Shown here: piece by piece, positions 1-8,874 of the stretch
How the letters are laid out: every line of letters starts with the position of its first letter
How positions within the stretch are numbered: the stretch's first letter is position 1
Source of the DNA: Synechococcus sp. ATX 2A4
GTDB taxonomy: Bacteria > Cyanobacteriota > Cyanobacteriia > PCC-6307 > Cyanobiaceae
DNA length: 64,000 nucleotides
Direction of reading: 5' to 3'
Assembly: GCF_024346375.1 (NCBI RefSeq)
Contig: NZ_JAGQCV010000004.1
Location: 124,001-188,000 of the forward strand
Translations under genes and position numbers: made by a program
The notes under the pieces: generated by a model
What the model was told of the DNA's origin: nothing
What the model saw: the letters and a program-made list of their open reading frames with translations, nothing else
The model's database searches: none

Positions 1-197
1 GGCACTGGTGGGCTGAGCGCCTGGGGCATCGCCGCCGGGGCGGTTGCGGGCAGGGGCGCTACTGGCGATGAGGGCGCTGGCATCGCCGCGGGTGCGTTCT
101 CGGCTGCGGCATCGCGCAGCTCAGCGAGGGCGAGCGGCGCTCCGATCACAGAGGCCAGTCCGATCGCGAGCACCGGCAGATGACGAACGCTCTTCAC
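1..197 (-). CDS. N-terminal part of a secreted Ala/Pro-rich protein, runs off the left edge
   Basis: The first about 65 codons of a gene whose remainder lies left of the window. The proposed GTG start (195-197) is followed by a short basic stretch, a hydrophobic core ending near ALA (a plausible signal peptide of about 25 residues), and then a low-complexity Ala/Pro/Met linker. That arrangement is common in exported peptidoglycan-binding or peptidase proteins, but no catalytic domain is visible. A TTG at 207-209 is an alternative start. It lies directly downstream of the biotin ligase gene, in the same direction. Function unknown. Confidence 0.55.
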   Translation of the reverse strand, partial: MKSVRHLPVLAIGLASVIGAPLALAELRDAAAENAPAAMPAPSSPVAPLPATAPAAMPQALSPPV

Positions 198-224
198 ACC
201 AGGCGGCAAAAATGCGTGATCAGC

Positions 225-1004
225 TTAGGCATCCTGGGACGTCAGGTCTTCGAAACGGCGCCGCACCACAGTGTGCTTGGCGCCGCGCCTCAGCTCCAGC
301 CCCCCGTCACGGGCCAGCCCGGCCACCATCCAGGTTTCTCCTTGCCACAGCAAGGCTCGGCCACGGCCGTGCAGACGCGCGTTGGCTTCCTGCCACACCC
401 GCTCCGGCTCATCGGCTGCCGCCGCGGCCCAATCGAGCGCCAGCAGCACGCGGGCTGCCAGGTGGATGGTGTCAGCGCCTTGCCGGCGGCGATGGCCGCT
501 GAGCGCCAGCGCCTGGCGGACATTGATTGCCCCGGCTGGTGCCGGGTTCTCCCCGTTGAGCCCGATCCCCAGCCTGGCAGCCTGAATGGCGCCGCCCCGC
601 AGGCGCAGCCGCGGCAGCACCCCCGCCACCTTGCGGTCGTGGAGGAGCAGATCGTTGGGCCATTTGAGCGTGGGCGCCAGGCCGAGCGCCTCCAGCTGGA
701 GCGCCAGCCCCACGGCCGCCGCCAGGGTGAGGGAAGCCCCCTGCGGCGGCCACGGCAGTGCCGCACTCATCCACACTCCGCCGCGGGGCGAGGTCCACGG
801 CCGGCCTTGCTGGCCATGGCCGAAGCGCTGCCGCTCCGCCAGCAGCGCCACCGGCCCGATGGGCGCCCCTGTCTGCCGCTGATCGAGCAACCGTTCGGTG
901 CTTCCGCACACCGGCACCACGGCCAGCCTCCAGGGCAGGGGCGGAGCCAGGGGCCCCTCCCGCAGCAGCAGCTCGCGTCGGGCGGCGGCGATGCGGCCGT
1001 TCAT
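225..1004 (-). CDS. birA: Biotin--[acetyl-CoA-carboxylase] ligase
   Basis: Encodes a 259-residue cytoplasmic enzyme that activates biotin with ATP and transfers it to the biotin carboxyl carrier protein of acetyl-CoA carboxylase. The biotin-adenylate site is recognisable as GHGQQGRPW at about residues 62-70, followed by KWPNDLL (114-120) and KVAGVL (125-130), all family hallmarks. There is no N-terminal helix-turn-helix, so this is the monofunctional (non-repressor) type usual in cyanobacteria. The ATG at 1002-1004 is chosen because it leaves a normal-length protein; the frame stays open upstream only into the neighbouring aminotransferase. It is the third gene of a minus-strand run with thioredoxin and the aminotransferase. 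Confidence 0.9.
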   Translation of the reverse strand: MNGRIAAARRELLLREGPLAPPLPWRLAVVPVCGSTERLLDQRQTGAPIGPVALLAERQRFGHGQQGRPWTSPRGGVWMSAALPWPPQGASLTLAAAVGLALQLEALGLAPTLKWPNDLLLHDRKVAGVLPRLRLRGGAIQAARLGIGLNGENPAPAGAINVRQALALSGHRRRQGADTIHLAARVLLALDWAAAAADEPERVWQEANARLHGRGRALLWQGETWMVAGLARDGGLELRRGAKHTVVRRRFEDLTSQDA

Positions 1005-1032
1005 CGGCCGGGGCAGCCGGGCAGGGGCCGCG

Positions 1033-2247
1033 TCACCCGGAGAGGGAACGCAGCCAGTTCCCGATCCGCACCGCACCGGCGTCCAGCTCCGCCGCCGGAT
1101 GGACCAGCGCCAGCCGCACCCACCCCTCGCCGCCGTCGCCGAAGCCGTTGCCCGGGGTGAGCGCCACACCGCTGCCCTTCAGCAGAGCCGCGCAGAACGC
1201 TTCCGAGCCCATGGCGCGGGCCACGGGCGGCAGCTCCAGCCAGAGGTAGAGGGCCATCGACGGCCGCCGCACCCGCCAGCCCTGCGCCTCGAGCGCCGCC
1301 GTCATGCGGTCGCGGCGCTCCCGGTAGGTGGCCCGCAGCTGCTGCGGCCAGTGCGGGGCCAACTCCAGGGCGGCGATGGCCCCGGCCTGCAGCGCCAGCG
1401 ACTGGTTGAAATCGACCACCCCCTTGACCTGGCGCAGGGCGGCGATCAGGGGGGCGGCCCCGATGGCGAAGGCCAGCCGGAAGCCGCCCAGGCACCAGCT
1501 CTTGGAGAGCGAGAAGAATTCGATCCCGCACTGGCGCCACTGCGGACTGCGCAACAAGGCAGGTGCTTCACCCTCCAGGGCCAGGTCCACGTAGGGGTTG
1601 TCGTGGGCGAACACGATGCCGTGCTGCACCGCCCGAGCGGCGGCTTCCTCCAGCCAGCCCTGCTCGCCGGTGGTGGCGGTGGGGTTGTGCGGGTAGCCGA
1701 GCACCATCAGCTTGAGCTGCTCCCATTGCGAGGACGGCACCTGCTCAAACGGTGGCCGCCAGCCCTGATCGGCCTCCAAAGGCAGCAGCAGGGGGCGCGC
1801 ACCTGCCAGCTCCAGCCCGCCGCGATGGGAGGGGTAGTAGGGATCCAGCAGCAGGGCGCGGTCGCCCGGGTCGAGCACGGCGAGGGGCAGGTGGGCGGTG
1901 CCCTCCTGGGACCCCACCAGCAGCAGCACCTCGGTGTCGGGATCGACGGCCACATCAAAGCGGCGCCGGGCCCAGGCGGCGGCCGCTTCCCGGAACGGAC
2001 GCGTGGAGGCGTGCAGGCAATAGGAGGCGCTGTCGGGGCGCGTGAGCGCCGCCGCCATGGCCGCCAGCGCTTGCGGCGGCGGCGGCAGATCGGTGGAGCC
2101 GAGCGAGAGGTCCAGCAGGGGCGCCGGGCTGTTGCCGTGGCCGGCAGCGCTCAGGCCGATGCACTGCAGCCGGTAATCGGATTTGCGCTGATCGTTGCGG
2201 GCGAAGACCCCACTGCCCAGGCGGGCGACCCGCTCAGAGATGGGCAT
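1033..2247 (-). CDS. Class I/II PLP-dependent aminotransferase (LL-diaminopimelate aminotransferase-like)
   Basis: A 404-residue fold-type I aminotransferase. The PLP-binding features are visible: YPHNPTAT (185-192), DNPY (216-219), and the Schiff-base lysine in SLSKS (about K249), followed by the RLAF phosphate-binding region. Similar cyanobacterial proteins are annotated as succinyldiaminopimelate or LL-diaminopimelate aminotransferase homologues, but substrate cannot be decided from motifs. The ATG at 2247 starts a sequence typical of the family (MPISERVARL) and overlaps the end of the thioredoxin gene by 14 nt, which suggests translational coupling. Confidence 0.8.
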   Translation of the reverse strand: MPISERVARLGSGVFARNDQRKSDYRLQCIGLSAAGHGNSPAPLLDLSLGSTDLPPPPQALAAMAAALTRPDSASYCLHASTRPFREAAAAWARRRFDVAVDPDTEVLLLVGSQEGTAHLPLAVLDPGDRALLLDPYYPSHRGGLELAGARPLLLPLEADQGWRPPFEQVPSSQWEQLKLMVLGYPHNPTATTGEQGWLEEAAARAVQHGIVFAHDNPYVDLALEGEAPALLRSPQWRQCGIEFFSLSKSWCLGGFRLAFAIGAAPLIAALRQVKGVVDFNQSLALQAGAIAALELAPHWPQQLRATYRERRDRMTAALEAQGWRVRRPSMALYLWLELPPVARAMGSEAFCAALLKGSGVALTPGNGFGDGGEGWVRLALVHPAAELDAGAVRIGNWLRSLSG

Positions 2248-2554
2248 CAAGAAAGGCTTTGAGCTGCGGACGGGCCATCGCCCCTTCATGGCGAGCCACC
2301 TCTTCGCCGCCCTTGAACAGAATCAAGGTGGGCAGCCCCTGGATTTTGAGGGCATCGCGCATGCTGGGATTGCCATCGGCCTCCAGCTTGCCCACCTCCA
2401 GGCGCCCGGCGTAATCGCTGGCGGCTGTCTCCATCAATGGCGCCATCAGTCGGCAGGGGCCGCACCAGCTGGCCCAGACGTCCACCAGGACGGCACCGGG
2501 CTGCTGGAGCACGTCGGAGGCGAAGTTCGCGTCGGTGAACTGGGCAACGGCCAC
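2234..2554 (-). CDS. trxA: Thioredoxin
   Basis: A 106-residue single-domain thioredoxin. The redox-active WCGPC motif places the cysteines at about residues 31 and 34, and the cis-proline segment GLPTLILF follows at about residue 75. It reduces disulfides in cytoplasmic target proteins using electrons from thioredoxin reductase. The GTG at 2552-2554 gives the standard thioredoxin N-terminus. The frame is open further upstream, but that region has no family similarity and would run into the end of the Vipp1 gene. It overlaps the following aminotransferase gene and is probably cotranscribed with it. Confidence 0.88.
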   Translation of the reverse strand: MAVAQFTDANFASDVLQQPGAVLVDVWASWCGPCRLMAPLMETAASDYAGRLEVGKLEADGNPSMRDALKIQGLPTLILFKGGEEVARHEGAMARPQLKAFLDAHL

Positions 2555-2630
2555 GGCGGGGAAAGAGCAGGGATCGGGAGAGTCCGAGTCTAGGAATCCC
2601 CTGGCGGGGATCCTGCCGCACCGGCGGAGC

Positions 2631-3404
2631 TCAGAGCTTATCGATCGAGCGCTTGAGCTCCTCGAGCTCGGCATCCACTTCCGCGGCCTTCACGGGTTCC
2701 AGTTGGGGGGTGGGGCTCTCGGCCGTCAGCAGCGGGGTGGCGGCAGGGCCACCCTCCAGCCGGTTCTTGAGGGCCGCCAGTTCGTCGTCCACCTCACTGC
2801 CCTCCAGGGAAGCGAACTGGCTTTCCAGGTCGGCGCCGGCCAGTTCGGCTGCGGCCTGGCTGCGGGCTTCCTGCTGCAGCACCTTCTCCTCCATCTGCTC
2901 GAAGGCGGCCATGGCGGAGTTGGTGCCCAACCCGCTCACGGCGCTTTGCAACTGCTCCTGGGCCTGGGCCGCCTGGGAGCGGGCCTTGAGCATGTCCTTC
3001 TTGGTTTTGGCCTGGGCGATCTTGCCTTCCAGGGCCAGCAGGCTTTTCTTGAGCGCGTCGACCTGGCCCGCCTGGCTGGAGAGCTGGTTGTTGAGGGCGG
3101 TGGCGGTGTCCTGGTAGGTCTTGCGGCGACTGAGCGCTTCGCGCGCCAGATCCTCCTCGCCTTTCTTGAGGGCCAGCTCGGCCCGCTCGTACCAGGTTTT
3201 GCTCTGAGCTTCCGCCTGTTGGGCCTGGTTCTCGATGCGCTTCTGGCTGGCGATCGCGGTGGCCACGGCCGTGCGCAGCTTCACCAGGTCGGACTGCATG
3301 TCTGCGACCGACTGATCCAGGATCTTGCCCGGATCCTCCGCCTTGCTGACCAGATCGTTGAGGTTGGCCCGCAGCAGGCGGCTGAGCCGATCGAAGAAGC
3401 CCAT
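2631..3404 (-). CDS. vipp1: PspA/IM30 family protein (vesicle-inducing protein in plastids 1 type)
   Basis: A 257-residue, almost entirely helical protein that begins with the amphipathic helix MGFFDRLSRLLRANLN, the membrane-binding helix of PspA/IM30 proteins. Long charged heptad-rich coiled-coil stretches follow up to about residue 200. A C-terminal extension rich in Glu and Pro ends in an extra short helix (about 235-257), a feature that separates Vipp1 from bacterial PspA. Family knowledge: ESCRT-III-like rods and rings that maintain thylakoid membranes. It lies upstream of the thioredoxin gene on the same strand. Confidence 0.87.
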   Translation of the reverse strand: MGFFDRLSRLLRANLNDLVSKAEDPGKILDQSVADMQSDLVKLRTAVATAIASQKRIENQAQQAEAQSKTWYERAELALKKGEEDLAREALSRRKTYQDTATALNNQLSSQAGQVDALKKSLLALEGKIAQAKTKKDMLKARSQAAQAQEQLQSAVSGLGTNSAMAAFEQMEEKVLQQEARSQAAAELAGADLESQFASLEGSEVDDELAALKNRLEGGPAATPLLTAESPTPQLEPVKAAEVDAELEELKRSIDKL

Positions 3405-3485
3405 GGATCATGGAGGGGGCGCCTCCGAGGGTAGCGGTGGTGGGCGGCCATGGCCCCGCCGGTTGCCCGCCCCTAACCTGGCTCC

Positions 3486-4010
3486 ATGGCCATCGCCCCC
3501 CGCGACCAGACCCGTCGCATCGGCTCCCTGCAGGTGCTGGTGGCGCCGCCGCGGCTGCCGGCCACCGCCGTGGGCACCTGTCTCACGGCCCTCGCTGCCC
3601 AGTGGCGCCGCGGCGGCAGCCTGGCGGCGCTGTGGCAGGCCTGGCCCAAGGTGGCGGGCGCCCAGCTGGCCCCCCACTGCCGCCCGCTTTCCCTGCAGGC
3701 CGGGGTGTTGTGGGTGGGTGCAAACCATCCCCAGTGGCTTCAGGCCCTGCGCTTCAACCGTCATCAGCTGCTCGGCGCGCTGCGGGGGGCGGGGTTCCAG
3801 ATCCGCGATCTGCGCTTTCAGCATCACCACCCGGCTGCGGCCGTCAGCACCGGCAGCGAGAGCGAGGCGGAGGTGTGGGCGGCCCATCCCAGCCGCATCG
3901 ATGTGCACGGCCTTGCCGATTGCCCGCGCTGCGGCGCTCCAGCTCCGGCCGGTGAGCTGCAGCGCTGGGGGCACTGCAGCTTCTGCGTGCGCCAGGGCGT
4001 CAGTCAGTAG
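3486..4010 (+). CDS. DUF721 (DciA-like) protein with C-terminal zinc-ribbon-like segment
   Basis: A 174-residue protein. Residues about 30-110 carry the DUF721 pattern (LAALWQAWPKVAG, then VLWVGANHPQWLQALRFN and LLGAL). This fold is shared with DciA, which in many bacteria helps load the replicative helicase. The C-terminus adds two cysteine pairs, CPRC and CSFC, separated by about 17 residues, consistent with a small zinc ribbon. The ATG at 3486 lies 81 bp from the divergent Vipp1 start. The 3' end overlaps the convergent glycosyltransferase gene by 7 nt. A role in DNA replication is inference from the fold only. Confidence 0.7.
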   Translation: MAIAPRDQTRRIGSLQVLVAPPRLPATAVGTCLTALAAQWRRGGSLAALWQAWPKVAGAQLAPHCRPLSLQAGVLWVGANHPQWLQALRFNRHQLLGALRGAGFQIRDLRFQHHHPAAAVSTGSESEAEVWAAHPSRIDVHGLADCPRCGAPAPAGELQRWGHCSFCVRQGVSQ

Positions 4011-5872
4011 CGCTCCGGCCTTGGATCTCGCCAGTTCAGCCGGCCCTTACGTGCTTCCAGGAGTGCGGCTGCGGTGCTCTCCAGCCGCGCACGGTCGACG
4101 CGCCAGAGCCGGTAGATGCCGGAGCGATCCAGTTCTTCCGCCTGAACGGCCTGCCAGTAGGGCAATTGGCCGGTGCTCTGATCGATCACCACCAGCGTGG
4201 TGGGGGCCTCCTTGCTGGTGCTGGGTTGCTGCCCACGGCGCCGCTCATGGCGGAGGCGATCACTGAGATTCACCATGCCGGTGGCGGACACCCCCTCGTA
4301 GATCACCACCCGACCGGTGTAGTAGTGCAGCGACGGTTTGAGCACGCCCACCATCGCCAGCCCTTCATTGGGTCGGATCTCACGCTGCACGCCGGCAGCC
4401 ATCTCGCGCACCGGACGCTGGCGCACGCCGTCGCCCAGCTGCCACATGGGCAGCAGCGCGAAGAGATGGAAGGCCACCAGAGGAAGCTGGAGCCCCAGGA
4501 GCCAGCCGGGCGTCACCCGCCGCAGGCAGAGCAGGCCCACCAGGGTCGCCAGTGTCCAGAACAGGGCCGCGCGGCCGACAAACCCACTGGCGGTGAGATC
4601 CGCCGGCAGGGTGGGCATTTCCGGATCCTGGATCAAAGGAATCCAGTGGCTGGATCCCCAGAGCGCCAGGGATACCGCGGCCGTCAGTAGCACGGTGGCG
4701 CCCTGAGCGAGCACGAACCACCGGCCCACCCCCCCGCCGCGCCGCTCGCCGTTCTCCCTGCCCCCCTCGCCGTCCTGGGCCGCCAGAGCGATCAACAGGC
4801 CCGCTGCCGGGGTGGCCGGCAGCCAGTAGCTCGGCAGCTTTGTGGCGGCCATGGTGAAGAACACCAGCACCGCCAGCAACCACCAGGCGGCAAAGCTGCG
4901 CAGGGAGTGCTGTGGCGGTTGGGGGGGGCGGGCCAGGCCGCGCTTCAGGCCGAGCAGCAGCAGCGGCGTGAACGGGAGGCTGGCGATGATCAGCACCGGG
5001 ATGAAGTACCACCAGGGCTGGAGGTGATCGTTCACCACCGAGCTGAAGCGCTGCAGGTTGTGATAGCCGAAGAAGCTGTCCCAGAAGGGCTGCCCCTCCA
5101 CCGCCAGCATCGCGGCATACCAGGGCAAGGCCACCAGGGCGGTGACCACCAGTCCGCGCCCGGCCTTCAGCCGCGCCCAGAGGGGCAGCAGGATGCCCTG
5201 ATGCCAGCCGAACCCGGCGAGCGTCAGGCCGGACAGCACCACGGCCACCGGCCCTTTTGCCAGCACCGCCAGGCCCAGCACCAGCCAGCCCAGCCACCAG
5301 GGGCGGCGAGGATCGGCCCAGGCCTGCCAGAACAGCAGCAGGCTCACAGCAAGGCAGGCGCTGAACAGGGCATCGCTGACACCGATGCGGCCCCAGAGCA
5401 GCATCAGGGGGGAGAGCGCAAAGGCCAGGGCCGCCACCACAGCGCTGCGCGCAGGTCGCTGGGGCAGCAAGACCCCACCGGGGCCCGCGCTGGGCTGCGG
5501 CCAGCGCAGCAAGGTGGCGCAGAGGGCCAGCATCACGCCGATGCTGGAAAGGGCAGAGGGCAGACCGGCGGCCCAGCTGCCCAGAGGGTCGAAGCGGGCG
5601 TGGTTCGGCAGGGCATACACCAGCCCCATCAGCCAGTAGACAAGTGGCGGCTTGTCGTAGCGGGGCAGCCCGTTCACCCGCGGGGTCAGCCAGTCGCCGG
5701 TGTCCGCCATCGCCCGGGCGGCGCCGGCGAACAGGGGTGGCGTCTCGTCCACCAGCCCCGCCTGGCCGAGGTGCAGCACGAAGATCGCCACCCCGAGGGC
5801 CGCCGTGACAAGAAGCGCCAGCCACGGGCCCCACCCTCGACGTGCCGCTGCAGGCGGGTTGGCAGGGGGCAC
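4004..5872 (-). CDS. ArnT/PMT-family membrane glycosyltransferase
   Basis: A protein of about 622 residues with a first transmembrane helix at about 17-40 and many further hydrophobic segments. After helix 1 comes the conserved external loop LVDETPPLFAGAARAM with the acidic residues typical of the PMT_2/ArnT family, then WLTPRVNGLPRYDKPPLVYWLMG, a signature of lipid-A aminoarabinose transferase-like enzymes. It is expected to move a sugar from a polyprenyl-phosphate carrier onto an envelope acceptor. The GTG at 5870-5872 is chosen because the next gene ends at 5898; no strong ribosome-binding site is visible, so the start is uncertain. It probably forms a unit with the upstream glycosyltransferase. 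Confidence 0.75.
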   Translation of the reverse strand: MPPANPPAAARRGWGPWLALLVTAALGVAIFVLHLGQAGLVDETPPLFAGAARAMADTGDWLTPRVNGLPRYDKPPLVYWLMGLVYALPNHARFDPLGSWAAGLPSALSSIGVMLALCATLLRWPQPSAGPGGVLLPQRPARSAVVAALAFALSPLMLLWGRIGVSDALFSACLAVSLLLFWQAWADPRRPWWLGWLVLGLAVLAKGPVAVVLSGLTLAGFGWHQGILLPLWARLKAGRGLVVTALVALPWYAAMLAVEGQPFWDSFFGYHNLQRFSSVVNDHLQPWWYFIPVLIIASLPFTPLLLLGLKRGLARPPQPPQHSLRSFAAWWLLAVLVFFTMAATKLPSYWLPATPAAGLLIALAAQDGEGGRENGERRGGGVGRWFVLAQGATVLLTAAVSLALWGSSHWIPLIQDPEMPTLPADLTASGFVGRAALFWTLATLVGLLCLRRVTPGWLLGLQLPLVAFHLFALLPMWQLGDGVRQRPVREMAAGVQREIRPNEGLAMVGVLKPSLHYYTGRVVIYEGVSATGMVNLSDRLRHERRRGQQPSTSKEAPTTLVVIDQSTGQLPYWQAVQAEELDRSGIYRLWRVDRARLESTAAALLEARKGRLNWRDPRPERY

Positions 5873-5897
5873 GAGCAGTGGAACGATCGTGGAAAAC

Positions 5898-7049
5898 CTA
5901 CGCCCCGGCGTCCAGCGACAGGCCGGCGGTTTGACCCTGTAGTGAATTGGTGGCGGGTGAGGCTGATGCCAGACCGGCCAGCAGCCAGGCCTCCACGCGC
6001 CCGGCGAACGCCTCCCGCGACGCGTGGCGCTCCACCCAGCGCCGGCAGGCCTGCCGGTCAAGGCGTTCGGCGGCAAGCACGGCCGCCTGCAGGGCATCCA
6101 GATCGTCGGGGGGAACGAGCAGGCCGTTAAGGCCGCTTTGCACCAGTTCGCCTGGGCCGCCGCGGCGGTAGGCCACCACAGGCACGCCGCAGGCCATCGC
6201 CTCCACCACCACGTTGCCGAAGGCTTCGTTCCACTTCGGCGTGTTCAGGAACACGCGGCAGCCGCCGAGTTCCGCCTGCAGCTCCCGGGTGGGCAGAAAG
6301 CCGCGCCAGTTCACCGTGCCGGCCGGCACCGCCGCCGCCACCGCGTCCCGGTAAGCCCCGTCTTCGACCACGCCCCACACCAGCAAGCGCCGGCCCAGGG
6401 CGGCGGCCACCCGTGCTGCGTCGATCAGCCCCTTCTCCGGAGCGATGCGTCCGGCCCAGCCCAGGGGGGCTTCCGGATCGGGCTGGGCGCGGAAGTGGTA
6501 ATTGGCCAGATCGAAGCCGTTGCCCAACACCAGCGGCGGGCCGGGCAGGTCGAAATCAGCTGCCTGGGTGCGGGTATGGAAGGCCAGCCGCCCGGGGCAG
6601 CGACGCGCCACATCGGCGATCACCGCATCCATCACCCGCGCCACCGAGCCCATGCTCACCAGGTGGAACAGCGGTGTGGCGCAGTGGGGCGTGAGCCAGA
6701 GGGGCAGCCAGTCGTAGGCGAGGTTGAGCACCGCATCGAAGCCGCTCTGCTCCTGCAGCACCCGGTCCCATAGGGCAGGCAGCAGGCCGCCGGCGGGGAT
6801 CTGCACGGCGCTGTCATGGCTCTGGTGCTGCCAGCTGGGCTGGTCGTGGCCGGGGCAGGTCCACAGCTGCGCCGCCTCGCAGCCTGGGGGCAGCCTGGAC
6901 CCCGCTCCGGCCAGCACCGTGAGCTGGTGGCCGCGGCCACCGAGCCCTGCCACCAAGGCCGCCAGGGTGAGCTCCACGCCCCCTCCCCTGCCACTGCCCA
7001 GCGTGCCCACCGGCGTGCTCACCAGCAGCAGCCGCAACGCAGGGCTCAT
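5898..7049 (-). CDS. Glycosyltransferase family 4-like protein
   Basis: A 383-residue GT-B-fold glycosyltransferase. The N-terminal half starts with a glycine-rich nucleotide-sugar-type loop (VSTPVGTLGSGRGGGVE) like UDP-sugar GT4 enzymes. The C-terminal half has the GT4 signature WNEAFGNVVVEAMACGVPVVAYRRGGPGE, which contains the conserved ExxxxxxxE of the donor site. Between them is GRIAPEKGL, the usual start of the second Rossmann domain. The ATG at 7047-7049 overlaps the stop codon of the upstream EamA gene (ATGA), so the two are translationally coupled. The acceptor is unknown; envelope glycan or glycolipid synthesis is likely given the ArnT-like neighbour. Confidence 0.8.
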   Translation of the reverse strand: MSPALRLLLVSTPVGTLGSGRGGGVELTLAALVAGLGGRGHQLTVLAGAGSRLPPGCEAAQLWTCPGHDQPSWQHQSHDSAVQIPAGGLLPALWDRVLQEQSGFDAVLNLAYDWLPLWLTPHCATPLFHLVSMGSVARVMDAVIADVARRCPGRLAFHTRTQAADFDLPGPPLVLGNGFDLANYHFRAQPDPEAPLGWAGRIAPEKGLIDAARVAAALGRRLLVWGVVEDGAYRDAVAAAVPAGTVNWRGFLPTRELQAELGGCRVFLNTPKWNEAFGNVVVEAMACGVPVVAYRRGGPGELVQSGLNGLLVPPDDLDALQAAVLAAERLDRQACRRWVERHASREAFAGRVEAWLLAGLASASPATNSLQGQTAGLSLDAGA

Positions 7050-8008
7050 GGCGCTGGCTCCGGCGCGGCGGTGCTGGGCACCCACAGCTGGCGGCGCCGG
7101 TTGATCAGCAAGACCGACACCAGTGCCAGGGCAGCCCCCAGCCATTGCAGCGGGCGCAGGCGTTCATCGAGCAGCAGCAGACCGCAGAGCAGGGCGAACA
7201 CCGGGGTGAGGAACGTCAGGGCCGAAAAGCCGGTGAGATCGCCGCTGCTGGCAAACCAGAAGAACAAGCCGTAGGCCAGGGCGCTGCCCAGCAGGCTGGC
7301 GTAGGCCATCCAGCCCCATTGCTGCAGGGTCCAGGCCGGCCAGAAGGGCGGCAGCGCCGGATCGAGCGCGGGCCCCAGCGCCGCCCCGATCAGCAGCGGG
7401 AGCCCGCCGATCAGCATGTGCCAGCCGGTGACCGCCACCGGATCGCTGCGCCGCATCGCATAGCGGCAGAGCACCGTGCCCACCGCCATCGCCGCGGCGG
7501 CGCCCAGCATCCAGAGCTCGCCGTGGCTCCAGGCCCGCACCCCAAAGCTGGCCGGACCCTCCAGCCACCAGTGCCGCAGCACCGGCGCCGGCAGGCCCAG
7601 GCAGAGGATGCCGGCCAGCCCCAGCAACAGGCCGAGCCAGCCCACCGGATTGATCGCCTCACCGAAGAGGGTGCGGGCCAGCAGAGCCACCAGCAGCGGC
7701 TGGGAATCGATCAGCACCGAGCCCAGCCCGGCGCCGGTTCCCTCCAGCCCGCGGGCCAGCAGCCCCTGAAACACGGTGCCGTCCACCAGCGCGAAGGCCA
7801 GCAGCCAGAGCCGGTCGGCGGGATCCACCCCGAGCGGCCGCCGCAGCACCCCGGCCGCCAGCAGCACGGCAAGACCGGCAGGCACCAGGCGCATCCAGGC
7901 CAGTGTGAGCGGCCCGCTTTGGGCCAGCAGCGGCTTCATTGCCGCCATCGCCGTTCCCCACAACGCGAAGGGAAGCAGCATCGGCAGCCAACGGAAAACG
8001 GGGTTCAT
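7046..8008 (-). CDS. EamA/RhaT family (DMT superfamily) transporter
   Basis: A 320-residue integral membrane protein with about ten hydrophobic helices arranged as two EamA repeats. The first repeat starts at LPFALWGTAMAAMK and the second near residue 165 (LWMLGAAAAMAVGTVLCRYAM). It ends with a short basic cytoplasmic tail. The family exports small metabolites or lipid-linked sugars. The overlap with a downstream glycosyltransferase makes an envelope substrate possible but not shown. The ATG at 8006-8008 is preferred; 8026 is an upstream alternative. The start lies 53 bp from the divergent sppA gene. Confidence 0.8.
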   Translation of the reverse strand: MNPVFRWLPMLLPFALWGTAMAAMKPLLAQSGPLTLAWMRLVPAGLAVLLAAGVLRRPLGVDPADRLWLLAFALVDGTVFQGLLARGLEGTGAGLGSVLIDSQPLLVALLARTLFGEAINPVGWLGLLLGLAGILCLGLPAPVLRHWWLEGPASFGVRAWSHGELWMLGAAAAMAVGTVLCRYAMRRSDPVAVTGWHMLIGGLPLLIGAALGPALDPALPPFWPAWTLQQWGWMAYASLLGSALAYGLFFWFASSGDLTGFSALTFLTPVFALLCGLLLLDERLRPLQWLGAALALVSVLLINRRRQLWVPSTAAPEPAP

Positions 8009-8061
8009 CAGAGCGGCCGCCAACAACCTTTTTAAGATCCAGCCACTACGTGCCGCAGCGC

Positions 8062-8874
8062 ATGCCCTGGCCCTGGCGCCGAAAGTCCCGCAAAACGCTG
8101 GCCCGTGTCGTGATTGAAGGACCGATCGCCGGGGGCACGCGCGAGCGGGTGCTCAAGGCGCTGCGTCAGGTGGAGGAACGGGAATGCCCGGCCCTGCTGC
8201 TGCGCATCGACACCCCCGGCGGCACCGTCGGCGACAGCCAGGAGATCCATGCCGCCTTGCTCCGGCTGCGGGACAAGGGTTGCCGTGTGGTGGCCAGCTT
8301 CGGCAATATTTCCGCGTCCGGCGGGGTTTACGTGGGGGTGGCGGCGGAACGCATCGTCTCCAATCCGGGCACGATCACCGGCTCCATCGGCGTGATCCTG
8401 CGTGGCAACAATCTTTCCCGCCTGCTGGAGCGGGTGGGGATCAGCTTCGAAACGGTCAAAAGCGGCCTCTACAAAGACATCCTGTCCCCCGACCGTGCCC
8501 TCACCGCCGATGAGCGCACCCTGCTGCAGGGGCTGATCGATTCCAGCTACGACCAGTTCGTGGCGGCCGTTGCCAACGGCCGTGGCCTCAGCGAGGACGT
8601 GGTGCGTGGGTTCGCCGATGGGCGGGTGTTCACGGGCGCTCAGGCCCTTGCGCTGGGGATGGTGGATGAACTGGGCGACGAGGACACTGCTCGTCGGCTC
8701 GCGGCACGGCTGGCGGGGCTCGATGAACACGAGCTGCGCCCCACCACCTTCGGCAAGCCCGCCAAGCGGTTGCTGTCGTTCCTGCCGGGCCGCAACCTTT
8801 TCGCCAGCCTGCAGGAGGCCCTCAGCCTGGAACTGGCCTGGAGCGGCCAGCCGCTCTGGCTCTGGCGGCCATGA
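8062..8874 (+). CDS. sppA: Signal peptide peptidase SppA, short form (S49 family)
   Basis: A 270-residue single-domain S49 serine protease of the half-length bacterial type. The nucleophile serine lies in NISASGGVYVG (about residues 84-94). The general-base lysine is expected in the segment SGLYKDILSP that follows ITGSIGVIL. There is no clear N-terminal membrane anchor; the start MPWPWRRKSRK is basic. It is thought to degrade cleaved signal peptides, and in cyanobacteria SppA has also been linked to light acclimation (family knowledge). The 3' end overlaps the chorismate mutase start by 4 nt. Confidence 0.87.
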   Translation: MPWPWRRKSRKTLARVVIEGPIAGGTRERVLKALRQVEERECPALLLRIDTPGGTVGDSQEIHAALLRLRDKGCRVVASFGNISASGGVYVGVAAERIVSNPGTITGSIGVILRGNNLSRLLERVGISFETVKSGLYKDILSPDRALTADERTLLQGLIDSSYDQFVAAVANGRGLSEDVVRGFADGRVFTGAQALALGMVDELGDEDTARRLAARLAGLDEHELRPTTFGKPAKRLLSFLPGRNLFASLQEALSLELAWSGQPLWLWRP

